Positions 1 to 12,440 of a stretch of DNA of 64,000 bases are shown piece after piece. The notes under the pieces are model-generated. The model saw only the letters and a program-made list of their open reading frames with translations, did not search any database and had not been told where the DNA came from. Origin of the DNA: Gonocerus acuteangulatus (Eukaryota > Arthropoda > Insecta > Hemiptera > Coreidae); contig OX328128.1 in the NCBI GenBank assembly GCA_946811695.1, forward strand, positions 77,222,821 to 77,286,820, read 5' to 3'. The position numbers and the translations under genes are program-made. Numbering within the stretch: the first letter of the stretch is position 1; the number at the start of each line of letters is the position of its first letter.

Positions 1-705
1 GCCTGGCTTCTACACTTCGCCGGTAACATATATATATGTATATATATATATATATTAGATATCATAAATAATAAATAAATAACATTATTTTGTGATTTAT
101 GCTTTTTTGTTAATAAAAAAATAAATGAGGTGCCAAAATATTCACGGAATTGTATTAGAATATAAGAAAAAAGGAGGAAGAAAAATACAGAGAGAAAATG
201 AGCCATTGGATAAGATGAATGTCAGAAGAAGAAACCGTGAATTTTTCATTTAAATTATGAAAATAACGAAAAGAATAGGGACTGGGATGATCCCTTGCAG
301 TACGCCTAAATAAATGTCAGGGAAAATGACTAACAGCCTCGTATCCCTGGGAGAAAATGACTCCTGTACACCTTTCTGTGTAAAACGACTCCCAGGATCT
401 CCTAATGTATCGGTATCTCTTGGAATACCCCCCCCCCGCTATGTTATTGAGTTATTTAATTTCTAGTACTTCCTTAACTGCAAACGACACCAACAATTAA
501 CTATCTGATCTAACTATCTATAAAAATTAACCTACAAGCATATGAATTCGAAAACGTAAGCATTACGATTTTTTTCGCTCCAAACACCATGTTCCGGTGA
601 CGGATTCTGCTGCTTAAAGAACTTGACCTTACAAATTAAACGAAAGTTTTTTGTACCAAATTTTTTAAAAATCGGACCATTTTTCAGGTAGCTACAACGC
701 GAAAT

Positions 706-751
<46 letters not shown>

Positions 752-3195
752 TAACTAACAATAATAAAATTATTTTGTGATGTATGCTTTTTGTTTATAA
801 AAAAAAAAATGAGGTGACAAAATATTCACGGAATTGTATTAGAATATAAGAAAAAAGGAGGAAGAAAAATACAGAGAGAAAATGAGCCATTGGATAAGAT
901 GAATGTCAGAAGAAGAAACCGTGAATTTTTCATTTAAATTATGAAAATAACGAAAAGAATAGGGACTGGGATGATCCCTTGCAGTACGCCTAAATAAATG
1001 TCAGGGAAAATGACTAACAGCCTCGTATCCCTGGGAGAAAATGACTCCTGTACACCTTTCTGTGTAAAACGACTCCCAGGATCTCCTAATATATCGGTAT
1101 CTCTTGGAATATCCCCCCCCCCCCGCTATTCAAAACCTTCCATGAATTATGGAAGTGTTCGGCCATTATGCGGTCCCTTCAAGGAGTGCATATTTTCCCG
1201 GCGGAATCTCCAGCGGGTCCGGCCCTCATCTCTCTGTCACGAATATAAATGGCGGGTGATCTGTTGAATATATTCAAACACTTATTAAATTTAAATTGTA
1301 AGGCCTCCAAGGGAGAGTTTTCCATTAAAATCCAACAATATTTAGTCTTCGGCTTCTAATATTATAGAATTTATTAATAATATTAACCCTTAATAACTCT
1401 AAGTAAAATAAGTAATACTGTTATATATTTTCTTATATAAAAAATGTCTTCTGTTTTTGAAAATGTTTTCATTATTTTCATCCTTTCCGTCCAAGAGTTG
1501 CTTACGAAGTAAATTCCTTAGCTCGGATATGAAATGGATAAATATTTATATTTTTCTAGTCTATTTTTCTGTAAAATAAAAAAAATGATATTAAATGTCT
1601 TTGACCATTCTGTTATATATGTATACACGCTAAACCAAACAAAAAATGTGGTCCAATATTGCCAACCGCATGTTAATATCTGTTTTTGTTCCACACTTTG
1701 CGTTCTAAAGGTTATGTAGAAAAAACGATTTTTTTCTTTTGTAGAAAAACTCCATTTTTTTTTTTTTTTTTGCTTTTACACATTATTTTTTAACGTTACC
1801 CTACTTTTTTTAAATCAAAATTAAACTTCGTTTAACCGTTTCCAAAACAAACCCAGTTCCAGTAGCAATTTTAATGTTTTCTTCTTGTTATTAACTTTCT
1901 TATTTCTATATTAAAATATTTTAACAACCTATTTCTAAAAAAAAAAAAAAAAATGCTGAATTTTATACTTTTTTAATGTGACCAAATGAGAACAATGGTC
2001 TGTTGAGGGGTCTGAACAGTCACATATAATTTTTTTCATTTATTAAAATCTAACGCCTGCTTATAAATAACACAGAGTTTTGAGAAGCGTTAACTAAGGT
2101 TACCACACTTTTCTGATCACAATAGCGCTAATGCCTTTTTTTTCTCGAAACAGAAACCACTACACCTAGCGGGAATCGAACCCACGACCTTAAGCACAGG
2201 GTTAGTAGTTCAAACCTTTATCTTGGTATCATTGACGGCTCAAGAGAATTATTGAAATCTTCTGCAGATGACCAATACAACATTTTAAATCCAGTATTTT
2301 TCAGGTGGAAGGTCAACAATAGAGGCGTACCAAAGTCAGTTCAGTTTATTTTTTCTCTACATGTTTCTCACCTTTGATACCTCTTCAGGAGATAAAAACC
2401 CATTAAAGTAAAAATACAGCCTACTTGTATTAAGGCGAACCTTCCCGTACAATGGCCACGCCCAAACTGAGGTTTTTGGATTAGGAAAGAAACTTGACGA
2501 AGCGAAAAAAAAGATACTAAATATTTAAATTGTATATTTTTTAATTTGCTAAACAAAATTTAATTAATTTTTATCCGGTGACAAAATCTAAAAAAAATTA
2601 TTTTTATTTTATTATAATGGACTCATCTTTTCCTGGATGATTGATTTCTGTTAATTGGAATAGTTTAGAGCTAGAGAGTGATAATCCCTAAAAAGTTCTT
2701 CCGCGCAATTTCTTTTTGGCCGACTTCAACATTTTCTTCCTGTTCTACAATACAGAGGCTTCTTACATCAGCCAAATGCTCTATACATTCTTTAGGCAAG
2801 TATTCAAAAAAAAAAAAAAGGTCTGTGGGCTGACTTTAAATTCGTATTCAGCACCCTAGAAAAATATAAAGAACGTTTGAAAAAACAAACTTATATATTT
2901 TTTTCCCCCGGAAAAACCATTCATTGCTGGACTCATTGTCGCATTCAGCTAATGGACACTTTTCTTCGACATTTATTTCAAGAAGGTAACCAAAAATTAA
3001 GTTTTTATTGTATTATTTTTAAATTTATAGTTACTCAGCGAAGTATAATCATTAAAACGCTAAGAAGACGGATTTACTGAGGGTCAGACATTTAATTTTT
3101 TGTTCCGGAGTCGAAATTACGACTCTGAACTAGAGCTTATCGAGAGAAATGAAATATATCCAGCAAATCTAGACATTATTTACAGGAGATATCTG
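1..3195. repeat. 3.2-kb tandem segmental duplication, copy 1
   Basis: This segment is repeated almost base for base starting near 3768. It begins with a short block ending in gccggtaacata followed by a (TA)n tract. It holds two internal copies (about 118-430 and 800-1120) of a ~310-base unit with the phrase gactcccaggatctcctaat before a C-run. It also has A- and T-homopolymers and a tRNA-like SINE fragment. Short open frames occur but are shared repeat sequence with no recognisable domain, so I do not call genes. The two copies differ by scattered substitutions and small indels. Confidence 0.85.
2158..2225 (-). repeat. tRNA-derived SINE fragment (B-box region)
   Basis: On the minus strand a pol III B-box-like motif, ggttcgattcc, sits at about 2172-2182. 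It lies inside a tRNA-T-arm-like context (gtcgtgggttcgattcccgc). No good A box or complete cloverleaf is visible, so this is a SINE or tRNA remnant and not a tRNA gene. The same fragment recurs in the second duplicated copy. Confidence 0.5.
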
Positions 3196-3767
3196 ATTTG
3201 AAAATATTTATTTCACAATTAGGCTTATATGTTTGAAATTGATATTGTTCTGTATCTGATATCAATACCACTCAACAAATTAGTGAAAATAACCTTTGAA
3301 CCCATTGGGTGATAGGTAGGTGTTCGTTTATGAAAAAACCCTCCACAGCAGGAGTCCGTTTTTGAAACAAAGCATCTAATTTGAAGCCAGAAATTACGTT
3401 TTTACGCCCGTTTTTTACAGAAACTAATTTCATCATTGAAAAGAGCAGACAAAAACCTGTAGGAATCCACTGCTAACTCAATTTCGATTTTTTTTACAGA
3501 TGTCCGTCTTTGATATTAAGCCACTCAATTGATTGCCGTGCAAAAAGAGCTTGTTTTTAACCAATTTTTAAAGTTATTCAAATTACCTAAGTTAAAGTGT
3601 ATAGAGTAAACTGAAAACCTTTTTTAATTTTATACAATGCCAAATAAGCAACAGGCATTATATAGAATACCTAGGCATTTTATACAATGCTTAGGCAATG
3701 TGTGTAATATGTTGTAAAAACTAATACTTTCTATACTTTGCCTAAGCCGCTTAGGCATTCTATAGAA
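3196..3767. other. spacer between the duplicated copies, with palindromic repeats
   Basis: No gene was recognised. The stretch from about 3640 to 3770 contains several versions of the palindrome aggcattctatagaatgcct. These precede the gccggtaacata and (TA)n block that opens duplicated copy 2. A ~90-base part (about 3530-3625) recurs in inverted orientation at about 8605-8705. Confidence 0.6.
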
Positions 3768-3792
3768 TCCCTGGCTTCTACGCTTTGCCGGT

Positions 3793-3846
<54 letters not shown>

Positions 3847-4484
3847 AGATATCATAAATAACATTATTTCGTGATTTATGCTTCTTTGTTAATAAAAAAA
3901 AATGAGGTGACAAAATATTCACGGAATTGTATTAGAATATAAGAAAAAAGGAGGAAGAAAAATACAGAGAGAAAATGAGCCATTGGATAAGATGAATGTC
4001 AGAAGAAGAAACCGTGAATTTTTCATTTAAATTATGAAAATAACGAAAAGAATAGGGACTGGGATGATCCCTTGCAGTACGCCTAAATAAATGTCAGGGA
4101 AAATGACTAACAGCCTCGTATCCCTGGGAGAAAATGACTCCTGTACACCTTTCTGTGTAAAACGACTCCCAGGATCTCCTAATGTATCGGTATCTCTTGG
4201 AATACCCCCCCCCCCCGCTATGTTATTGAGTTATTTAATTTCTAGTACTTCCTTAACTGCAAACGACACCAACAATTAACTATCTGATCTAACTATCTAT
4301 AAAAATTAACCTACAAGCATATGAATTCGAAAACGTAAGCATTACGATTTTTTTCGCTCCAAACACCATGTTCCGGTGACGGATTCTGCTGCTTAAAGAA
4401 CTTGACCTTACAAATTAAACGAAAGTTTTTTGTACCAAATTTTTTAAAAATCGGAACATTTTTCAGGTAGCTACAACGCGAAAT

Positions 4485-4544
<60 letters not shown>

Positions 4545-6972
4545 TAACTAACAATAATAAAATTATTTTGTGATGTATGCTTTTTGTTTATAAAAAAAAA
4601 AATGAGGTGACAAAATATTCACGGAATTGTATTAGAATATAAGAAAAAAGGAGGAAGAAAAATACAGAGAGAAAATGAGCCATTGGATAAGATGAATGTC
4701 AGAAGAAGAAACCGTGAATTTTTCATTTAAATTATGAAAATAACGAAAAGAATAGGGACTGGGATGATCCCTTGCAGTACGCCTAAATAAATGTCAGGGA
4801 AAATGACTAACAGCCTCGTATCCCTGGGAGAAAATGACTCCTGTACACCTTTCTGTGTAAAACGACTCCCAGGATCTCCTAATATATCGGTATGTCTTGG
4901 AATATCCCCCCCCCCCGCTATTCAAAACCTTCCATGAATTATGGAAGTGTTCGGCCATTATGCGGTCCCTTCAAGGAGTGCATATTTTCCCGGCGGAATC
5001 TCCAGCGGGTCCGGCCCTCATCTCTCTGTCACGAATATAAATGGCGGGTGATCTGTTGAATATATTCAAACACTTATTAAATTTAAATTGTACGGCCTCC
5101 AAGGGAGAGTTTTCCATTAAAATCCAACAATATTTAGTCTTCGGCTTCCAATATTATAGAATTTATTAATAATATTAACATTTAATAACTCTAAGTAAAA
5201 TAAGTAATACTGTTATATATTTTCTTATATAAAAAATGTTTTCTGTTTTTGAAAATGTTTCATTATTTTCCTCCTTTCCGTCCAAGAGTTGCTTACGAAA
5301 TGGATAAATATTTATATTTTTCTAGTCTATGTAAAATAAAAAAATGATATTAAATGTCTTTGACCATTCTGTGATATATGTATACACGCTAAACCAAACA
5401 AAAAATGTGGTCCAATATTGCCAAACGCATGTTAATATCTGTTTTTGTTCCACACTTTGCGTTCTAAAGGTTATGTAGAAAAAACGATTTTTTTCTTTTG
5501 TAGATAAACTCCATTTTTTTTTTTTTTTTTTGCTTTTACACATTACTTTTTAACGTTACCCTACTTTTTTTAAATCAAAATTAAACTTCGTTTAACCGTT
5601 TCCAAAACCAAACCCAGTTCCAGTAGCAATTTTAATGTTTTCTTCTTGTTATTAACTTTCTTATTTCTATATTAAAATATTTCAACAACCTTTTTCTAAA
5701 AAAAAAAAAAAAAATTAAAAAAAACATGCTGAATTGTATGCTTTTTTAATGTGACCAAATGAGAACAATGGTCTGTTGAGGGGTCTGAACAGTCACATAT
5801 ATTTTTTTTCATTTATTTAAATCTAACGCCTGCTTATAAATAACACAGAGTTTTGAGAAGCGTTAACTAAGGTTACCACACTTTTCTGATCACAATAGCG
5901 CTAATGCCTTTTTTTTCTCGAAACAGAAACCACTACACCTAGCGGGAATCGAACCCACGACCTTAAGCACAGGGTTAGTAGTTCAAACCTTTATCTTGGT
6001 ATCATTGACGGTTCAAGAGAATTATTGAAATCTTCTGCAGATGACCAATACAACATTTTTAAATCCAGTATTTTTCAGGTGGAAGGTCAACAATAGAGGA
6101 GTAACAAAGTCAGTTCAGTTTATTTTTTCTCTAAATGTTTCTCACCTTTGATACCTCTTCAGGAGATAAAAACTCATTAAAGTAAAAATACAACCTACTT
6201 GTATTAAGGCGAACCTTCCCGTACAAGGGCCACGCCCAAACTGAGGTTTGTGGATTAGGAAAGAAACTTGACGAAGCGAAAAATAAAAAAAAACAGATAC
6301 TAAATATTTAAATTGTATATTTTTTAATTTGCTTAACAAAATTTAATTAATTTTTATCCGGTGACCAAATCTAAAAAAAAAATATTTTTATTTTATTATA
6401 ATGGACTCATCTTTTCCTGGCTGATTGATTTCTGTTATTTGGAATAGTTTAGGGCTAGAGAGTTATAATCACTAAAAAGTTTTTCCGCGCAATTTCTTAT
6501 TGGCCAACATTTTCTTCGTGTTCTACAATACAGAGGCTTCTTACATCAGCCAAATGTTCTATACATTCTTTAGGCAAGTATTCAAAAAAAAAAAGGTCTG
6601 TGGACTGACTTTAAATTCGTATTCAGCACCCTAGAAAAATATAAACAACGTTTGAAAAAACAAACTTGTATATTTTTTTCCCCCGGAAAAACCATTCATT
6701 GATGGACTCATTGTCGCATTCAGCTAATGGACACTTTTCTTCGACATTTATTTCAAAAAGGTAACCAAAAATTAAGTTTTTATTGTATTATTTTTAAATT
6801 TATAATTACTCGGCGAAGTAAAAGCATTAAAAACGCTAAGAAGACGGATTTACTGAGAGTCAGACATTTAATTTTTTGTTCCGGAGACGAAATTACGACT
6901 CTGAACTAGAGCTTATCGAGAGAAATGAAATATATCCAGCAAATCTAGACATTATTTACTGGAGATATCTGG
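3768..6972. repeat. 3.2-kb tandem segmental duplication, copy 2
   Basis: Second copy of the unit at 1-3195, in the same orientation. Order and content match: (TA)n block, two internal ~310-base units, the same T-run and A-run positions, the same tRNA-like fragment. Differences are single bases, homopolymer lengths and a few short indels. Similarity stops near 6972 with the phrase ggagatatct. No credible gene lies inside. Confidence 0.85.
5930..5996 (-). repeat. tRNA-derived SINE fragment (B-box region), duplicate
   Basis: Duplicate of the fragment at 2158-2225, carried by the second segmental copy. The minus-strand B-box-like ggttcgattcc lies at about 5945-5955. It is not a complete tRNA. 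Confidence 0.5.
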
Positions 6973-7080
6973 AATAAATTTAAAGCCCTGGATCGAAGTT
7001 TGGACAGAACGAGAGAATAAATAGCGAAGGATTATGAGAGCTTCGATAAATCTTCTGTTTTCGGATGTAGCTTGGGATTG

Positions 7081-7280
7081 NNNNNNNNNNNNNNNNNNNN
7101 NNNNNNNNNNNNNNNNNNNNNNNNNNNNNNNNNNNNNNNNNNNNNNNNNNNNNNNNNNNNNNNNNNNNNNNNNNNNNNNNNNNNNNNNNNNNNNNNNNNN
7201 NNNNNNNNNNNNNNNNNNNNNNNNNNNNNNNNNNNNNNNNNNNNNNNNNNNNNNNNNNNNNNNNNNNNNNNNNNNNNNNN
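7081..7280. other. assembly gap, 200 N
   Basis: An unbroken run of exactly 200 N. Apparent open frames across it are meaningless. The round length suggests an arbitrary scaffold gap. Confidence 1.
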
Positions 7281-7304
7281 ACGGATGTTCCTACTAATAA
7301 AAGA

Positions 7305-8357
7305 AAAAGTCCGTCACGCAGGAGCTGCATACCTAAGCACTTTCCTCAGAATTTGGGTAGTGTAGACTGCTTTCCAGAACAATTTGCTTAAAATATCCTA
7401 CATAAGAAAAATAAAAACGTGAATAGTTCTCATTTTGTAATGAGTAACTGATCAATTATTAATTTGCATCCAGAGTTATGTTTACACATGGTACCTACTA
7501 CACTACGTAATAAATACAAAAATCCTCATATTATCGTATTTTGATCTAACGCAGGAACAGGATACAGTCACTCTAGTGGCAGAAAGCGCTCCTTGCGGCG
7601 GCTTTGTGAACCTACGTCTGCCGGCTTTTCTATTCAAATATATTACAAATTAAACCCCCGCTTTCCGATTGACCGATTCAGCTCATTTTTACAACACTTC
7701 TTTCTCATGAGTTACCCACGACGTATACAGCGTTTCGTTACAATACAGCAGAAATTACGACCGGTATGAGTATATTAGGAATTTGGGTCCGGAGTAAATC
7801 CCCCCTTCTAATGAACCGATTTAGTTTCTTTTTACAACACATATTTACCTGTAGATTACCACAACGAATACCGAGTTTCGTCGAAATATACCAAAAATCA
7901 CGGCTGGTAGTGGCGAATTGGTATTGTGGGTCCGGAGTAAACCCCCCCTCCTAATGAACCGATTTCGTTTATTTTTACAACACATATTTACCTGTGGATT
8001 AGCACTACGAATACCGAGTTTCGTCGAAATATACCAAAAATCACGGCTGGTAGTGGCGAATTGGTATTGTGGGTCCAGAGTAAAACCCCCCCCCCCCCTT
8101 CTAATGAACCGATTTAGTTCATTTTTATATCTCACTTTTCTCTCTATATTAACACTACGAATACCAAGTTTCGTTGAAATATAACAAATATTACGGCTGA
8201 CATAGTCAAATAAGTGTTTTGGGTTCGGGGTAAACCCCCCCCTTCCGGTTGACCGACTTTGGTGGTTAACGAACTCGTTCAATCGTTTGCTAATTGAATG
8301 CTATATACCAAGTTTCGTGACGAAAAAACAAAAACTCTGGCCGCTATCGTGTTAACA

Positions 8358-8453
<96 letters not shown>

Positions 8454-8587
8454 TATATATAAATTTTAACGGGGGTCATTTTCGGTGTCTACTAGGTAGG
8501 ATCGATAATGATTTGAAGAAATTTTTCAAAAATTCCGTCATGAGTCCAACCTCAATAGCTACTTTCCTTCGGAGGAAAGTGCTAAAA
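7305..8587 (+). mobile_element. HINE-like non-autonomous element, subfamily 1, copy 1
   Basis: The 5' part contains gtccgtcacgcaggagctgc followed by a subterminal motif ctaagcactttcct. The 3' end has the hairpin actttccttcggaggaaagt followed by gctaaaa. The 3' motif aggaaagtgcttag-like sequence is the inverse of the 5' one. Between them are two to three ~140-base tandem units (each with gtccggagtaaac, a C-run and taccgagtttcgtcgaaata) and a long (TA)n core at about 8360-8460. Inverted subterminal repeats, a microsatellite core and a 3' hairpin ending in CTAA are features described for Helentron-associated elements (HINE/DINE-1). The family assignment is inference. Copies also lie at 31.08 kb and 43.03 kb. 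Confidence 0.6.
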
Positions 8588-8599
8588 AGCTGGAAGGGT

Positions 8600-9000
8600 T
8601 AAAAAGGTTTTGAGTTTACTCTATACACTTTAACCTAGATAATTTGAATAACTTTAAAAATTGGTTAAAAACAAGCTGTTTTCGTACGGCAAACAATTTA
8701 TTTAAAACAATATATTAAGTGAGATTGTTATTTACATATTTAGAGCTACTTCTTACAGCAGGGCTGAGTATTGTCACACTTAGAATTCCATTTTCTTTGC
8801 TCTTTTACACATTTACACTTTGTACTCTTGACACTTGTTCACTCCTAGAAGCTATATATTCTCTCTTTCATACTTTGCCTAAAGCACAGTAGGCATTCTA
8901 TAGAATGACTAGGCAAAGTATGAAATATGCTTTATTTCATACATTGCCGGCTGGATTTAGGCATTCTATAGAATGCCTGATTATATACTTTGCCGGTAAC
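8600..9000. repeat. inverted copies of spacer repeats
   Basis: About 8605-8705 is the reverse complement of about 3530-3625. About 8880-9000 again holds the palindromic taggcattctatagaatg motifs and ends with tttgccggtaacata, as at 3640-3795. No coding sequence was recognised. Confidence 0.6.
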
Positions 9001-9194
9001 ATATACATCATTACGCGCCGGGCGTAGTTTTAACCCTTTTAGCACGGTTCGAATCGTAAGGCTTACGTTTTCGAGTCCATATGCTTGCTGATACACGTAT
9101 TCGTTTGACATGTTCCTTGGCATAGGAAAACGAATGAAACCATTTTTAAGGCGATATAATCAGGCCCCCTAAGGGGAAAGCAACTCGACCTAGA

Positions 9195-9500
9195 AGATCT
9201 ATTGTGTCCCTGATAATCTGCTGGTCACTTATAGCATCCCTGCATCCTTGAGTCACCCTCTGATCTTCCCAGGTGTAAGCTCAGAATCTCTTCCCGGGTC
9301 CGTTATATTTGCACTTCCAAAGTACATGAAGCGCCTTCTTGCGAGTACTGTACAATCATAAATTATATGTACAGGTGTTTCCTCCTCTATCCCACACATC
9401 CTGCATATGGAGGTTGTAGCCAGGCCCATGTCGCGTAGATGTTTGTTCATCTTTCCATGGCCTGTGAAAAGAGCAAAAGTCTCCCTGTAGACTATAGATT
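9195..9500 (-). pseudogene. LINE C-terminal fragment with CCHC-type knuckle
   Basis: Minus-strand translation reads roughly IVYRETFALFTGHGKMNKHL, then a Cys-rich segment CRMCGIEEETPVHIIYDC (C-x2-C-x8-H-x4-C). This matches the region after RNase H in I-, LOA- and R1-type LINEs. No reverse transcriptase motifs remain. It is followed by in-frame stops, so this is a dead fragment. Confidence 0.6.
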
Positions 9501-10173
9501 TATAATTTTAACACATTATATTATATTGTATGTATTTTACGCCTAAGGAGTGTGCAACGTGTTCACCACTCTCGCGAGCTAGACTTCTTTTTTACAACTT
9601 CTAGTTTTTATTACTAACCTGAACTATGTATTTTCCTTAAGTACGTGCTACGCCCAGACTGCTATACACAAGACCTATGTGTTGTATGTGCCTCTTCGAT
9701 TTGAGATGTGTTCCCTTCACCTGAATCCAATAAGAGTCCAGACTTTACAACGTACTAACTTATACGACTTAGTCCGTCTAAGCGAGTGTTCCAGGCGTGG
9801 TTTACAGCTCGAGAAGATAGGAGGGTTATAAAAGAGATGGGTTCATTTGTCTACAAGTTTCTGAGTGAGTTTGCCCCCTTAAAGGCTCCATACAGACCAC
9901 CATACACCAAATGTACATATTATATACATACTGTGATATGACAACAATGTCTTATTTACACATTTGATCTGATCTCAAACTATAACACAATTCTCATTCG
10001 TCACCACATTATGAAGTGTTGAGCCAGGACTCAGGAAAATAATTTTGAAAAAAAAATCCTCGAGAATTTTAGTTGGGTCTATTTTGGAGAACAACTGTCA
10101 GTGATTTTTTATAATTGGAACAATAATCATAATGAAAGGAATGGACTGTAGATTTACATACTAGTATAACAAA
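9501..10173. other. no recognised feature
   Basis: About 670 bases of moderately AT-rich sequence. I saw no long open frame, repeat or RNA motif. Confidence 0.5.
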
Positions 10174-10390
10174 CTAGCTGTAACCCGGCGTGCCGTATTA
10201 CAGCCTAATATATATTCACAGAATACAAAACCAGTTCAAATCAGTGTCGCCCCTTCTTCTTCAACAGAAATCAAGAAAAGTGATCTTAACCAGCTTTCAC
10301 TTTTTATATATAGCATACTTAGTACAAATAAAAAGATTAGAAACCAAATAATATAAAGATTAAATAATATTAAAATCTAATAACGCAAAT

Positions 10391-10745
10391 GGAGGCGAGG
10401 TTATAGAGCACTGTAAGGTTATACAGCTCAGTGGTAAAGCACTGGACTATTATGCTGGAGGACGTGAGTTCAAATCCCGAGAAAGCACTAAAGATTTTTA
10501 TCTTCTGGTGTCTTCGTTCGTGGGTTGGAATCGGCCTCTCTGACCGTCCAAAGGCCAATCCAGCGTTTAATTAATTTATTAATGAGTACCTTGGTACTAA
10601 TGACCCTAGCAGTCGAAGCAGCAAGGGGAAAATCAGGCAGCCGGAGCATGGTAATGACCGCACTATCTCCCTAGTGAGCCCTATGGTCATGATTCAGCCT
10701 TTTACGGGACTGACTTTTTTTAATGCAAATAAAGCTAAAGAACAT
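10391..10745 (+). mobile_element. tRNA-headed SINE (family S1)
   Basis: It has an A-box-like segment (cagctcagtggtaaag) and a B-box-like gagttcaaatcc at about 10466. The body carries gtgtcttcgtt and ccgtccaaaggccaatccag. It ends with gggactgactttttttaatg. The body is shared with the copies at 15592 and, on the minus strand, 55725. The head has an extra disrupted segment (ggttatagagcactgtaa) that looks like a partial duplication. Confidence 0.7.
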
Positions 10746-11033
10746 AAAAAAATAAATTTCCCACAGGGCGACTTTAACATCGAACCTTGCAGTTACCGGC
10801 AACCAGACATTAGAAACAGCATATTTAGCTTTGGCCGGCACTTGTCAAACTACTGACAATATGCCACAGGAGATAGAATGATGTTCAGTTACGGTCCGTC
10901 TTGGTGAATATCTCATTTTTCAAAGAGACGATTTCTTACAATTCACTCTTCTGAAACTGTTTGGGTTGACAGTTTAGAACCCCATTATGACTCTCCCCCC
11001 CAATCAACACCTACCTGTGTGGCAAGTTAGGTC

Positions 11034-11497
11034 TGAATCGGTCAAACGGTGTGGATTTCTATAAGGAATAGACAGACAAACAGCAGAATCGGTCAAACGG
11101 TGTGGATTTCTATAAGGAATAGACAGACAAACAGCAGAATCGGTCAAACGGTGTGGATTTCTATAAGGAATAGACAGACAAACAGCAGAATCGGTCAAAC
11201 GGTGTGGATTTCTATAAGGAATAGACAGACAAACAGCAGAATCGGTCAAACGGTGTGGATTTCTATAAGGAATAGACAGACAAACAGCAGAATCGGTCAA
11301 ACGGTGTGGATTTCTATAAGGAATAGACAGACAAACAGCAGAATCGGTCAAACGGTGTGGATTTCTATAAGGAATAGACAGACAAACAGCAGAATCGGTC
11401 AAACGGTGTGGATTTCTATAAGGAATAGACAGACAAACAGCAGAATCGGTCAAACGGTGTGGATTTCTATAAGGAATAGACAGACAAACAGCAGAAT
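11034..11497. repeat. 51-bp minisatellite, about 9 copies
   Basis: Nine nearly identical 51-base units, each containing gaatcggtcaaacggtgtgg and aggaatagacagacaaacag. Because 51 is a multiple of 3, both strands show long open frames with a 17-residue period; these are not genes. The unit is the reverse complement of the Helitron 5' subterminal sequence found at 12.45 and 15.94 kb, so the array grew from the element's own 5' end. Confidence 0.95.
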
Positions 11498-11511
11498 TTT
11501 ATATAAATAGA

Positions 11512-12302
11512 TTTCAACGGATATTTAAACGACCAACAGTTGTTATATCTTAATCCTTATTCTGGGTTAAATTGTATCCCCCTCTCTTCGTTCCTATATT
11601 TATTTTGGACACCAATACGATAATGTAATAATTCAAAAGTCCAATTATACTTATGTCATAGTTTCCATATGCGAAACGAAGATAAATTTCGATACTAAAT
11701 TTATCACAATATAAAAGCGATTTATCCAGGGAAACCGCACAAGATATATTGCAAAGCTTATAACATCCATCACAAGCTAAACTTTCCTCTGACACTCCGG
11801 ACAACTGCAATTCTGTTCAGAATGGATATGAAGGAATAGGAACGCTTCCTTCTGGAAGTATAAAGGACGAGAAGGTCCTGGTGAGTTCGACCAATAAGAT
11901 GATATCCTTATTTATTGTTCCCTCCTTCCTTTGGATGCGAAATTACCTTTTCCAGGATATAAATCATACTGAGTGACAGCCCCGCTCCTTTTGAATTTCC
12001 CGAAGGCTTATGTTTGCAATATCTCCTCCTGTTGCATATCGGGGAATTATTTTCACAGCATGAATTCTTATACGAACAGCTTTTAGGCCGAAGGAAAAAT
12101 AATGGAAAATGTTCCGAGGAGAATTGAAAATGCCTGTCAGACAGGAATTGGTTTTGTCATTCAAACCCAAAATAGTGGTGAAAATAAGAGACGGAAAATG
12201 TTTCTATGAGCAAATATTGTCAGAAGTTGAGCCTGGGTAATATGATTAGAAAATTGGAATCATTTTTAGCTCTTGTATGAAATATTGTACAATAAGTCCG
12301 AT
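11512..12302. other. no recognised feature
   Basis: About 790 bases with only short open frames and no recognised repeat or RNA. Confidence 0.5.
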
Positions 12303-12405
12303 TTGTAGGAAGTGCGTCATCTTAGGGCGGTTCCCTTCATATCTGTAATGCCATTAGTAAATGAATAGATGCGATTATTGATAGGTTTTGATCTTTCGTG
12401 AAAAA
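12303..12405 (+). mobile_element. HINE-like subfamily 2, 5' fragment upstream of Helitron 2
   Basis: It carries gtgcgtcatcttagggcggt followed by attgataggttttgatcttt. The same sequence occurs uninterrupted at 36265-36400. Helitron 2 is inserted at 12405/12406, and the family sequence resumes at 13707 with tatgaaataaaatctt. Confidence 0.7.
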
Positions 12406-12407
12406 TC

Positions 12408-12440
<33 letters not shown>

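Larger units (their letters stand above)
10174..11511 (-). mobile_element. non-autonomous Helitron 1 (minus)
   Basis: On the minus strand the element begins TCTATTTATATAAAA after an A (position 11511) and continues into tgtttgtctgtctattcc and accgtttgaccgattc, a 5' subterminal pattern shared with the other Helitrons here. It ends with cacgccgggttacagCTAG (10174-10177) followed by T. TC...CTAG borders inserted between A and T define Helitrons. Inside are a tRNA-headed SINE and a 51-bp minisatellite. No Rep/helicase coding remains. Confidence 0.65.

Noticed and set aside
7034..7365. Open frames spanning the N run
   Set aside because: Mostly unknown residues across an assembly gap.
11004..11510. 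Open frames of about 150 codons on both strands
   Set aside because: Produced by a 51-bp minisatellite, a multiple of three, derived from a Helitron end.
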